Assembly (NCBI GenBank): GCA_001600635.1
Contig: BCKL01000010.1
Location: 453,323-517,322, forward strand
DNA: 64,000 nucleotides
Reading direction: 5' to 3'
From: Leucosporidium creatinivorum
Taxonomy: Eukaryota; Basidiomycota; Microbotryomycetes; Leucosporidiales; Leucosporidiaceae
Shown: positions 42,407 to 52,632 of the stretch, in pieces
Layout: every line of letters starts with the position of its first letter
Numbering within the stretch: position 1 is the stretch's first letter
Translations under genes and position numbers: made by a program
The notes under the pieces: generated by a model
What the model saw: the letters and a program-made list of their open reading frames with translations, nothing else
The model's database searches: none
What the model was told of the DNA's origin: nothing

Positions 42407-43622
42407 TCAAGCTGCGAACTCCTCGTCGCATCCACCGCAAAGGATGATCGTGCCCGTGAAGCTCGTGTGAGAGAGGAGAGGGGGGTGACGCTGAGGGTCG
42501 TTACTGCGTACGGAGGAAAATGTCAGCTCAGGCTCGTAGGAGACCTTCCGAAGGGCAGAACGCACAGGTGATGCCCAGCAAAAGCGACCTCCAACGGCCT
42601 GAGCACCTCCATCGCGATCCTCCAACCACAGGCTTGACAACTCGCTCCCAGCTTCTCATCCCCCTTGATACATCCCTCCGTCGCGCGACAGCTCGGGCAG
42701 CTGGCTCCAAGCAACGCCTGCTCGAAGATGGCGATAGATTCGGCGCTCGGCGGTGGACGAGCTGTCGGCGTTGAAGAGTCTTGACTATCGCCCAAGTCGA
42801 CCTCCATGTCGGCGTCCATGTCGTCTGCTGAGGAGGAGGAGCCTGGGTCCGAGGCGAGAGAGGGTAGACGAGGGACGGAGATGGTGTGCGAGAGGGAGAG
42901 CAGAGGGTCGTCGCCTTCTTCGTAGAGCATGTCCATCGGTGGTTCTTCTGCATGGTCGCAAAGGGTCAGAAACCAAGCGAAATCGCCCCTCTGTACACCC
43001 ACTACGCACCTTCCAGCTCCTCAAACTCGGGTTCCTCCTGCAGGTCCCCGTCGCTGCTCGGCGCTCCTCCCAGATACCTCGCCCTCCACTCCCTCTTCGC
43101 CTTCCTCCCCTCCAATTCCAACCCCATTACCTCCTCCTCGGTCCACTCCTCCCACTCGCCATTCCTCATCCCTCCTGCACCATACGCTCCTACCTCGAAC
43201 GGATTGCCCGTCTCTCCTGCACTCAAATCCCTCGCGCTCTTCGGCGGCCTCCCAGCGCGCATGGAAGCTAGTCGTGCATTCTGATGGACGGTTGAGAGAG
43301 AAGTAGGTGATGAAGAGGAAGCGCCATTCGAGCCTTGTTGATGCCGGCTGGTGCTGCCTGCTGGTCGATTGCGAACGGAGGAGTGACTCTTGTGTGCTCG
43401 TGAAGGTGGTGGACGAGAGGAGGAGCGAGAAGCGTCGGATGCGAGGTAGAAGGAGCTCGTTGTGGGCGAGGAAGGGCCGTCGCTGGTGGTGGGAGGCGCG
43501 GGCGGAGTGTGTGTAGTAGGAGCGAGTTTCGAGGGCCTGAAGGTCCGGTTGGCGGTGACTGGGGCGAGATTGAATGGTACAGGCGCCATATACGGCGGTG
43601 GATTCGGCAGCGGACGCGACAT
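42407..43622 (-). CDS. RPA-interacting protein-like (C-terminal zinc-binding domain)
   Basis: Three exons. N-terminal two thirds: MSRPLPNPPPYMAPVPFNLA, Pro/Ser/Thr-rich disorder, then the conserved-looking segment EWEEWTEEEVMGLELEGRK. After a 62-nt intron the frame continues EEPPMDMLYEEGDDPLL and an acidic stretch (DDMDADMEVDLGDSQD). The C-terminal domain has ALLGASCPSCRATEGCI, ASCQACGW, and in the last exon HTSFTGTIILCGGCDEEFAA. The cysteine layout CxxC...CxxCGW...CxxCDE and the preceding HTSFTG match the C-terminal domain of RPA-interacting proteins, which carry replication protein A into the nucleus. The N-terminal part is not clearly like the animal proteins, so the assignment rests on the C-terminus. 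Start at 43622. Confidence 0.7.
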
Positions 43623-44111
43623 GGCTGGCAAGAAGTGAGACGAAGGAGGCGAAGAGAGAGACGCGTCTCCTGCGCCCTTTTGAGCGAGATGAAAGTGGGG
43701 CTAGGAGAGTGCAGGGAGCAGTGACAGCCATTCGAGAGTCTTTCATTTCCTCTCTGCTGCTCGCGCACAGATCTCGCATCGCCCGGCTCACTTCTGCTCC
43801 TCCGAGAAGTTCGGCGTTCGCACTGGCCCTTCACACTCGGTGCCGACCTCTCTCCGCAACCCCAGCTGAGCTCAGCACACACAGGTAGCCCGGATCCAAT
43901 AGCACATCAGGAACTAAGCAAGCAATCAGGCTAAGCAAGAGAAGCGGCCTCGACTGCCTTCGCAGACAGCGCCGAGGTCGAAGGGGCTAAGCGGTGACGG
44001 TGAGGGAGAGGTAGACAAGCGGTAGAAGAAGGAGAAAGTGTAGAATGGCGGTAGAAGGGTGAGGGGTAGCTGTGATGGGCTGTCGGTGGCTGACAAGGAT
44101 GGGGAGATGCT

Positions 44112-44131
44112 TCGGCGCTCGGCGCTCGGCG
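44112..44131. repeat. 7-bp tandem repeat TCGGCGC
   Basis: Two exact copies and a partial third, just downstream of the stop codon of the RBMS-like gene (minus strand). Same TCGGCG core as in many introns here. Confidence 0.8.
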
Positions 44132-44132
44132 A

Positions 44133-46569
44133 TCAAGGGAGCTGTCGTGAGCAAGACACGTTAGCCACCAGCGAGCTTCGACACAGCTCCATCAAACTCA
44201 CACTCTTCCTTGCCTCCAACCTCCTCAGCATCCAAGCCTCACTCCCCGGTCCATTGCCCTCCTTCTCAGGCTCTCCTCCTCCCAAGCCACCCAGACTCGC
44301 TCCTCGGTCCAGCCTCGCCAATCCCAACTTGCCCAACTCCCACTCATCTTCCTCATCATCATCCTCGCCAGCAAAGAAGCGAGTCTTCAGAGGTCCTGCA
44401 CTCATGCTCCCGCTCCCTCCTCCAGCGCTGCCACAGCAGCCGAAAGAGAAGGTCGAGTCCGACAGCGAGAGGGCCGAGTCGCCAACGGAGCGAGCGTCTT
44501 GAGGCTTGTAAGAACGCTTGAGGGAAGATCCCATGTCGACGTCACTCGGGGCGAAGGCGCAGGGTGCTGCTGCACGTGCTGATAGAACGCGGCCGTCTCT
44601 TGCTCGGCGAGGTGGGCGAAGTTGGGCGCGATGGGAGGGGAAGGGGCGGGGTAGTGAGCGAGGTGAGAGGTCTGGGAAGGGTCGGAGGTAGGTCGGAAGA
44701 AGCCCTGAGGGATGAAAGCGGGAGGAGGAGGAGGAGGAACGGCGCGGTCGAAGTAGCTCGGAGCTTGCGTGGTGGCCGCCGAGATCGAGGGCTTGAGAGG
44801 CGAGAGGTGCATCGACGAGGCGGGAGAGATCGTGGGCGTCCACTGCATCGCCGAAGCAGCGTTGCCGATCTTGCTGGGCGTGTTGACGAGGGAGGAGAGG
44901 GGAGTGTTGCCCCTTGAAGGCAAGTTGGCGGGGGAGTCGAAGCGGAAGCGGTCGAGAGGACCAGAGGCGCTGTAGGTGGAAGGAGTAGTCGGATATAGTG
45001 ATAGGATTGTATTAAAAAGCTCTGCACTTACGAAGGAGTCGAGAGACCGCTCTCGAGGCCCGAACTGCGCGAGCGACGAAGCGAGCCGACTTGTTCCTTG
45101 AGCTTGCGCTGCTCACGAGTATCGGCTGAGAGTGAGAGAGTGTCAACATACAGTCCAACACTGCTAATACTTGGTGCTCACCGTAGCGAACCCTCAAGGG
45201 AAGGAGAGCGCCGGGAAGCTGCACGCCGTTGAGCCTTGCGATCGCTTCGTCGGCCGTCTCGCGGTCCTCGAGCCTGTTGCGGGCATCGAAGGGTCAGCTT
45301 TGACCCCTTGCGAGGCTGCCAAGGCTCCATTTCCCGTCGACTCACCTCGCAAAACCAATCCCCTTCGACTTGCCTCCATCTCCACGCTCGGCGTTGGGCA
45401 GCGAATCGTTCTCGCGCAGGATGCGGACGGAGAGGACGGTTGCAGGTGCCAGAAGCTGGATGATGTCGTGGTCTTCGAAGTAGGAGGGGATCTACACGCC
45501 AATGGGTGAGCTCAGAGCTGCGGTACAGCAGCGAGACGACGAACGTTGGTGAGGTAGAGGTTGGTCGACGACTCGTCGGCGAGGCGGCGCAGCTTGAGCG
45601 AGACGGATTCCTTTCAAAGGTCGAGCTGTCAGCTTTGTTCTCTCTTTCCGCATAGCCACAGCTCACGCACCTTGGCAAAGCTCGCCTCGAACCCCTCAGC
45701 GTTGAGGCTTGCGACCGCCCTCTCGGCCTCATCAGGCGACTTGAAGAGAATGAAGCCGACGCCCTTGCACGTCTGCGTCTCCACAGGCTGTCCAGTGAAG
45801 GGATCCGCGACCATCGAAGTAGACGTCAATACGCGAACCGAGAGGACTTGGCCATAACGAGAGCCTAGGGCGTGGAGGTCGGAGTCGCGAGCTTCGGGAG
45901 GGAGGAGGCGGACCTGTAGGTGGGCAGAGAGGGTGAGATGTAGGCAGAAAGTTGGGACGAGATCAGAACGCACGTAGATGTTGGTGGCGTGGTCGACGCT
46001 GTGGTTGGGCGAAGCGAAAGATCAGCTCTCGCTCGCGCTGCTGTCAGGCCGAGCTCGGCGTCGAGGGAAACTCACTTCTCCAGCTTGACTTCACGCTGCT
46101 GACGGTATCCAGGCCACGGGGAGATGCTGTGAGAAGCACCTATGCTCGACGACCGAGCCCGTCAGCTTCCTCCTTCCAGCTCATCCGACCTTTCCTCGCT
46201 CGCCGACAACGACTCACCTGCACCGACAGCTCCTGCCCCCAAGTCGAGCTTCATCGGACTCGATCCTTCGCCTCCAGCGTGGCTGTAGTAGTGACTGCCC
46301 AACTGCTGGCGATGCAGGAGGAAACTCGACTGGCCATGCTGCTGCAGGTTTTGAGCGCCGAACGAGAGAGGCGGTTGAGGGAGAGGAAGCGGAAGGGGTG
46401 GAGGGAGGCTGTAGGGGTATTGGTAAGGTACAGAAGGGTGAGCATATGGCGAATGAGCTGTAAGCGAGTACTGCTGAGTCCAATGAGGCAATTGAGGTGA
46501 AAGGGAAGGGAAAAAGTTGGGCGGAGGAGGAGGGACAGGAAGCAAAGGAGCGAGAGGAAGTGGGTTCAT
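44133..46569 (-). CDS. RNA-binding protein with two RRMs, RBMS/MSSP-like
   Basis: About eight exons on the minus strand. The N-terminus is Pro/Tyr/Gln-rich (MNPLPLAPLLPVPPPPPNFF). Short exons lead to RRM1: ATNIYVRLLPPEARDSDLHA, GQVLSVRVLTSTSM, CKGVGFILFKSPDEAERAVA and ASLNAEGFEASFAK. RRM2 follows directly: TNLYLTNVPSYFEDHDIIQL, VLSVRILREN, SKGIGFARLEDRETADEAIA and RLNGVQLPG. The pair, including an RNP1 (KGVGF / KGIGFA) and the short linker, resembles metazoan RBMS/MSSP proteins that bind single-stranded RNA or DNA. After RRM2 comes REQRKLKEQVGSLRRSRSSG and a long disordered tail (DRFRFDSPANLPSRGN; FDRAVPPPPPPAF). The last junctions use a short intron after AFYQH and one after ARKS, ending LP-stop at 44133. 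The tail splicing is tentative. Confidence 0.85.
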
Positions 46570-47127
46570 CGACTAGATTGAGAGGGGTCAGAAGACTGTA
46601 GGGGATTAGGTCGAGCGCTAGGTAGTGGTAGGAGGTCAACCCTGCTCTCATCATCCTTCCCTCCACCTGCTCAAGCTCAGCTGAGAGGGATATCCCCTTG
46701 AGCCGAGTCGCCCTTTCGGCGGAGGAGGAGTGGCAGCTCAAGAGCTACAGATCGGCTGCACCTGCGAGAGAGCTAAGATTCGGTCTCCATCGGCTGAGGT
46801 GTGTACCGGGGTAGACCGTAGACGAACCAGAGATGAGAGATGAGAGAGGCGAGCTGCACGATCTTTCTCTTCTTCTTGCTCTCTCGCCTCGTCTTCAGCT
46901 CGCTTCTTTTAGCGAGTCTCTCGAGTACACCTTGATACTTCTCACGTTCATCTTCGACATGTCCTCCCCAGGCGCCGCTTCCTCGTCGCCGAGTCTTCGA
47001 ACCTGACTCCTGCGCCGAGCACCGCCAATGCGCCCCTCCGCGGCAAGCAGTCTTTTCTGTCTCTGCCCTCTCTTGTGCTCCTTCCTGTCAGATCGCTTGT
47101 TTTGTCCTTCAACACGTCCACAAGAGC
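46570..47127. promoter_or_regulatory. Divergent intergenic region, RBMS-like / helical gene E
   Basis: About 560 bp. It includes a possible 16-codon upstream ORF for gene E (ATG at 46959, MSSPGAASSSPSLRT) and CT-rich leader sequence. No other feature recognised. Confidence 0.4.
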
Positions 47128-48050
47128 ATGAGCGACCAGCAGATCGTCGATGCGGACGAAAGGGTGTCGAAGCTGCTCGCGAGGGTCAAGGGCGCCCATC
47201 TATCACAGGAGCGGGCTGGGAAAGTCTTGCGAGAGCTTCACGCGCTGAGACAGGAGCTTGACGACGCCATCTCCCTCCCTCAAGGCCAGCGGACCATGAT
47301 AGACGAAACAATGTACCAAGTCGATTTCATGGAGCGGGAACTAAACAGGGTGAGCCCTTCTCGTGTGTTTCGTATACAAAAAGAGCCTTGAATTAATTGA
47401 CCCTTTGCCGTGGTGTCGCAGCTCATTATTGGTAGGCTCTTTCTCGCTCCGGTGCCCATCGCCGAGGTTAAGCTTACCGCCCCGGCTCGATCGCTAACGC
47501 TGCTGCCAACCAGAGACTTGTATTACACTCGAGCAAGAGCATAAAGTCTACGTGGAGGAGATTGACAAGGAGATCGGGGAGGTGCAGAACGTCCCGACCG
47601 AGGTTCGCCGGCTGGCTCGCTCGGTGTTCAATGAGCCCACCAGCTTCCCCAGCCCTTTCTCCAACCGGGAGATCCAATTGTACTCGGACGAAATGCTTGA
47701 CGAGTCAGGAGTACGTTCTCACATGCCTTGCTGCCTCTACCCACGAGCTCGGCGCTGAGCCTTCCCCTTTGCAGCGTCTCGTCGACGTGCTCAAGGCAAT
47801 CGCTTCCCACCGTCCCCTTCGTCGTTCAGCAAGCCCTGTAGCCGTGAGCTTGTGCCTTATCCTGATCGATGAAGCTCTATCTCCGGCTGACTCGTCTGAT
47901 GATCGGCAGACGGACCGCAGAGCCGACTCGGAGCATGCTCGGCGAGAGCGGTCTCTCGCAAAGCTCGGAGTGCATCAAGTATTGGCAAGGCAGGAGGGTA
48001 CGAACTCTCCTGAGGTTTACACTGGTGATAGGAGAGCGATGAGATGGTAG
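47128..48050 (+). CDS. Helical family protein E
   Basis: Five exons: 47128-47349, a 10-nt microexon 47422-47431, 47514-47710, 47775-47843 and 47910-48050. Domain 1: DERVSKLLARVKGAHLSQER, GKVLRELHALRQELDDAI, QVDFMERELNR. The microexon supplies LII plus the first base of a codon. Domain 2: EQEHKVYVEEIDKEIGEV, VRRLARSVFNEP, then after an intron RLVDVLKAIASHR, equivalent to the LLRVLI strand of D. The last exon carries a tail RSLAKLGVHQVLARQEGTNS...VYTGDRRAMRW, a diverged version of the A/B tail. Fully in frame with the splice sites given. No targeting signal or membrane helix. It lies head to tail with gene F. Function unknown. Confidence 0.68.
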
Positions 48051-48209
48051 ACAAGTGTCTTGCATTGTCCTACAGCCCGCGTTTCCTTGGACCCCTCGGC
48101 GTTCGCTGTTCGTTGCTTTAGCCCCGCCTTCCTCTTCTTCTTCCTCCTGCAACCTCGTACTGAGGTTTTCAAGACCCTTCCGCTCACACACATCTCGCCA
48201 CACATCGCG

Positions 48210-48938
48210 ATGTCGCTCGTGTACTATCGCAAGCTCTGGGATGCCCTCCAACTTCTCAGCGCCGAGCACGACCTTTCGGCAGAGATGCACGGGGAGCTGG
48301 AGGCCGAAGGAAGGGAGCTGAGGCGGGAAACTGGAGTAGTGTCATCACTGAGCGGCTCGGTAGCTGTTCGGCCTCGTCAAGCTTTCATGCGCAAGTTGAA
48401 AGTGTTTCATGACCGAGTTGAGCAGGTGCGTTCGGCGATATCGAGGCCTGCAGCGGCGCCAAAGTCTTTCGCTGACATATCCGCTCATAGACAAATCTCC
48501 GTAAGCTGTTCACCTGGCACTGCCCCAGGCTTCAGAGACAGCACCGACATCTCTCCGCGACTTAAAAGCTCGCCGAGCGGACCGCCGAAAGATGACACGG
48601 CTGACCACACCTCATTTTCTCTCGCAGATCGTCGAAAGGAGGTCTTTGCTCAATACGGAGAAAATGCGCGAGCACTCATCGCGCTCATCGACCGCCACGA
48701 AGGCAGGCTAGCACCTGAAGTCCTCGCCGAGGCGCGCCAGGTGCTTATGCTGTCGATGACAAACCTCAACCAGCTCAGCACGGCATGCATCGCCACTCAT
48801 ATTGAGTACCGACAGAAGAAGGGGCAAGTAAGTCAAACGAGCGAGCTGGTGCAGAGCGCCTCGCCCAAGCTGACCTCGTGCCCTGGTCTCGCTTCGCAGA
48901 GTCTGCTTCGTATTCTCCTCGCGGCGGGGCGTGCTTGA
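48210..48938 (+). CDS. Helical family protein F
   Basis: Four exons: 48210-48425, a 10-nt microexon 48491-48500, 48628-48827 and 48900-48938. Domain 1: LVYYRKLWDALQLLSAEHDL, SAEMHGELEAEGRELRRET, RQAFMRKLKVFHDRVEQ. The microexon encodes TNL plus one base, at the same place and of the same length as in E. Domain 2: RRKEVFAQYGENARALIALI, RHEGRLAPEVLAEARQVLML, EYRQKKGQ, then the final exon SLLRILLAAGRA. As in C and D the protein ends shortly after this strand and has no SLAK tail. Without the microexon model the region also reads open through both introns, so cDNA is needed to decide; the match to E favours splicing. Function unknown. Confidence 0.66.
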   Translation: MSLVYYRKLWDALQLLSAEHDLSAEMHGELEAEGRELRRETGVVSSLSGSVAVRPRQAFMRKLKVFHDRVEQVRSAISRPAAAPKSFADISAHRQISVSCSPGTAPGFRDSTDISPRLKSSPSGPPKDDTADHTSFSLADRRKEVFAQYGENARALIALIDRHEGRLAPEVLAEARQVLMLSMTNLNQLSTACIATHIEYRQKKGQVSQTSELVQSASPKLTSCPGLASQSLLRILLAAGRA

Positions 48939-49082
48939 GTAGTGTGCTCGGCGACGAATGTTAGAGGTCGCTTGGTGTCCAACACCTGCATCTCTGCGAG
49001 CTCCAAGCTCGGTGCTCGCCTCGAAGTCGCCCATTTCCTCGGCGCGCAATAGACTGCTTGTTCCCGACCTCAGCTATCAACC

Positions 49083-50528
49083 CTAATACTCCTCGATCTC
49101 CTTCAGCTTGAAGATACCCTCCATCGCCTCCAGCACCTCTGGAATCTTCTCGACCTCGCCCATCGCCCTCATCCGCCCAAGCAGGTTCTGCATGAACCGC
49201 ATCCCCTCGACCGCCTGATCCGTAGCCACCCTGGTCAACTTTGTGCGAAAAGCTGTTGTAGATGTGGCGGGCGTGAAATGGAAATCGGCGGCGGGGAAGG
49301 GAGCCTCGCCGTGGCAGCGCACGACGAGCCGGTCGGTGCCGAAGCGTCGGAGGGAGTGAAGTAGCGTGTAAGAGCCTGGTGGCTGATGTGGGGCGTGGAA
49401 GTCCAGCAGCCGCAGATGCTCCCATCTTTCGAGGATCCTGGACACCTCTTCCATGTTCTCGGCCATGGAGAACTGAGTGGGGCGGATGGTGATGTGCTGA
49501 ATTGGGGAGGTCGCGAAGGAGGGGAGGATGGCGGGAAGGGAGTTGCCCGTTGAGGTGAGGGACAGATGGGCGAGGTGTGGGAAGGTTGTCGAGGTGGTGG
49601 GCGCCTCGGTCACCGCTGAGTCGATGCGGAGCGAGAGGGATTCGAGGGAAGGTGCGAAGGACGAGATGAAAGCCCAGTCTCGTTCCTCGAGACGGCCCAT
49701 ATCGAGTGTGAGTGACCGCAAAGTGGTAGTCGACACCCATTGGTGGTCTTAAACGACGTCGTCGAGGTTTCCAGCCGCGCGAGCGGGTCCTCCGTAGGTC
49801 GGCCGAAGGGCCAGATGGTGCAGCTGCATCTTGGAGAGAATCTCGACACCGGAGTCGTTGAGGAAGCCGGCCTCTCCTTCGATCTCGACTCTCCTGAGCG
49901 CCGGAAGACGGCTCAAGATGTTGATAGCTCGGTAATCTTGCGCCGCGCTGAGCGTGATGGATGTGATCCGTCCCGAGACGAGTCCAAGGGCATCTCTGAA
50001 GTCCGCTTCAAGAAGGCTTCGTTGAATCTGGGCGAGCGCGATGTCCGTGAAGTCGAGAGCCGTAACGTTACAGAGGAAGGGAAGGAGGGAGAGGGCGTGG
50101 ATGTTCTCGGCGGGATCGTGCGAGTCAAATGCGAGGTTTCTGAAGCTAGCGCCGTGGCGGGGAAGAACCCTAAACTTGAGCGTGAGATGTCCGGTGCGAG
50201 ATGACCTCAAATACTGTTTAACGGTAGCAGCGAGATCGAGGGCGTGAGCCACGGTCCCCCAGGGAGCCGCCGAAGTGACGGAGCGCTCAAAGCTCACCCT
50301 GAAGACGTAAATGCCGCAGAGCTTGTTCATGCTGCGATCCACCCGAGAGAGTGATGGGGTGTCCGGGGAGCGGGGCGTGTTGCTCATTTGGATGCGCCAA
50401 TCTCGAGGTTCGGCTCCTCGTAAGTCTCCCTCAGACACCATCTCAGCGATCCGAGCTTTGATATCCAGAGGTAGCGCGCTGAAGCCCGTGCTCGGAGGTG
50501 CAGCAACGGCAGCATCCTGGTCGTCCAT
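49083..50528 (-). pseudogene. F-box/LRR-like gene interrupted by an in-frame stop
   Basis: Starts MDDQDAAVAAPPSTGFSALP at 50528. The segment LPLDIKARIAEMVSEGD resembles an F-box start, followed by SLSRVDRSMNKLCGIYVFRV. LRR-like units follow: CNVTALDFTDIALAQI, RITSITLSAAQDYRAINI, LPALRRVEIEGEAGFLNDSG, LHHLALRPTYGG. A TAA at 49751-49749 ends this frame after 259 codons. The same frame then continues open for another 221 codons with matching LRR-like content (TLRSLTLDMGRLEERDWAFI; SLESLSLRIDS; HLRLLDFHAPHQP), ending KLKEIEEY. So either the gene carries a nonsense change, or a weak 72-nt intron (donor GTCGTT, acceptor CTCGAG) removes the stop. It lies convergent to helical gene F, 145 bp away. 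Confidence 0.6.
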
Positions 50529-50785
50529 CGAGAGCGTCGACGAGTGTTGAGTGAGTCGAGAGTCTGAAAGCGCGGGGAGATGGGTCAGCTCGGCTTACAG
50601 AACTATACTCACAGCTAGACGTACAGTCAACAGCTTCCCGGCGAACCAGCGAGCAGTCGAAGCGTAGACGAGGTGAGCGCGGGAGAGAAAGGGAGGGGGG
50701 ACCTTCTCGCGGCCAAGTGCAAGTAGTCGTCCAAAGGGGGCTCTTGCTCCGACCTCATCGCTCGATTCGCTGTCGACCTACAGCG

Positions 50786-52314
50786 ATGGTACTAGATGCT
50801 GCTTCCTTCAGCATCAACAAGCTAGGATCCAGCAAGGTCGTTCGCGCTTTCATCCCGCTCGCTTCGGCTTACGTTCTGCGCTCTTGGTCGGCGGGCTACG
50901 TCTGCACGGAGGATCGTAATATCCACAACAAGACCTACATCTTAGTCGTACGCTCTCCCTGCTCTAGCTCATCACTCTGTAGCTCTATACGCCAAGCTGC
51001 GCTGTCGACGCGCTCAGGCAGCTTTTGGAGCAGCATGAGCTGATCACCTACACATTCACAGGGCGCCTTCTCCGGTCCAGGGCTAGCTCTATTTCGAGCA
51101 CTAGCTGTACGAGGAGCGCAAATCATCGCACTGCACCCCAGTCCCTCCTCCGCCGACGTTCTTCAGCTCATCCTCCTCCTCCGGTCTTCCACCTCCAACG
51201 AACGACTCTATGCCGAGGAGTGCGATGTGAGGGATGTTGCTAGCTTGCGCAACTTTGCCAAGCGGTGGGAGAAGGATGGGCGGAGCGGCATGGTGCAGGA
51301 TCTCGAGGCTCGGATCGACGGACTCGTCTTCTGCGACGGCGAAGGGCTCGGCATGGAGGACACGGGCTACGGCGTAGAGCAGCACCTCGTACCGACAAGC
51401 ACGAAGGACGACTCGCTCGACCTCTACCATGCCTCTCTTCTCCTCTCCCGCCACGCCCTCGTTCAGCTCCTCCTCCCCGCCCTTCTTCGCTCGGCTACAA
51501 CCTCGTCAACTCCCATTCGCATCATCTCTCAAGCTTCACCGTTCTACTCGACCTGCCCCTCTCTCATCCTCAGCAACCTCGACTACGCCTCTTCCTCCTT
51601 CCCTTCCTCCTCCCCCTGGCTCGCCGAAGGTCAATCCTCCCTCGCCTCCATCCTCCTCTTCCGCGAGCTCCAAGACCGACTAAACGACCGCAACCTCCTC
51701 TTCGTATCGGTTTGCGCCGGTTTCACTCGTGCGTGGGTCTACCACACGATGCGCGCGACATGGGAGCACCCTCGATTCAGTTGGCTCGGCTACCTCATGA
51801 GCTGGCTGCTGTGGCCGCTGATCTGGTGCTTCACCAAAAGCGGGGATGCGGCCAGTCAAGGATTGCTAGCGGCGGTACTGGCGAGTACGAAGGCGGGACA
51901 GGTGCCGGTGGCGCAGGAGACGATGGAGGGAGACGAGAAGGCTCCACCGCCGAGACCTGAGCCTGAGCAGAAGGTCGACGAGGACAAGGAGAAGCACAAG
52001 ATTACGCTCGTTGGTGGAGCGCTGTATCGTGAGGGTCGGATCGTGAGGTGAGTTCTCGTCTCGGTCCTTCGGCGTCGTCGATCTCAGAGGCGCCTGCCCT
52101 TGTCAGGGCTCAGAGCTGACCTGCTCTCCTCCTACTTCACTAAAGGGTCGCGGCACTCGATGATGCTCCGTCAACCCTCGGCGCTGATCTCTGGGAGCTT
52201 GAAAGCGAGCGGGTCAAGATGCTCGTCACTCGCGCCGAAGCAGCGGAGAAGGCGGCCGAAGCGCTCAAGAAGGACGCTGCTGGCAACGGCGCGACGGCTG
52301 GACCGAGCGTCTGA
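50786..52314 (+). CDS. Short-chain dehydrogenase/reductase-like protein, catalytic residues apparently lost
   Basis: Three exons. Exon 1: MVLDAASFSINKLGSSKVVR, a hydrophobic stretch (VRAFIPLASAYVLRSW) that may be a membrane anchor, and NIHNKTYILV. Exon 2 opens with the cofactor loop GAFSGPGLALFRALAVRGAQ and IIALHPSPSS, then EECDVRDVASLRNFAKRW. The middle follows the SDR layout (YHASLLLSRHALVQLLLPAL; TPIRIISQASPFYS; ILLFRELQDRLNDRNLLFVS; VCAGFTRAWVYHTM). Where SDRs have YxxSK, this protein has EGQSS, so both the catalytic Tyr and Lys are missing, and the NAG motif is replaced by CDGEG. A second hydrophobic stretch (YLMSWLLWPLIWCF) follows. The C-terminus is a charged helix (LVTRAEAAEKAAEALKKDAA). 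It is probably a non-catalytic or altered SDR bound to a membrane. Confidence 0.75.
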
Positions 52315-52632
52315 TATCGATGAACGGACGATTGGCTTTGTACGATGCTGCTACATGGACGATCTGAATCGCCGAGGACGAGCTCGGTCGTGAGGTTGAG
52401 GCGAAGTGAGCGGGCTTTTCCTCGACGTCTTCGAAGTATGTACTATCATTCACTCTGAACATACATCTCGACAGAGTGCTGACCTGCTTCTGTAACAGAG
52501 CTCTTCTTTCTCTGTTTCTTGCCCCGCCTCGGTCCTTCCAGCGCCTTGACCCCCGACGGACGTTGTTGAGTGACAACATCTCTGCGCTCTTTCGCTTCCT
52601 CCCATTCACACATTCTCGCTACAAGAAGCTGC
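52315..52632. other. Intergenic region
   Basis: 3' flank of the SDR-like gene and leader of the M50B-like gene. CT-rich toward 52600. No feature recognised. Confidence 0.4.

Noticed and set aside
48426-48627. Unspliced reading of gene F through both introns around the microexon
   Set aside because: The frame is open, but the sequence is Ser/Pro-rich, interrupts the helical domains and contains consensus splice sites. The spliced form matches gene E.
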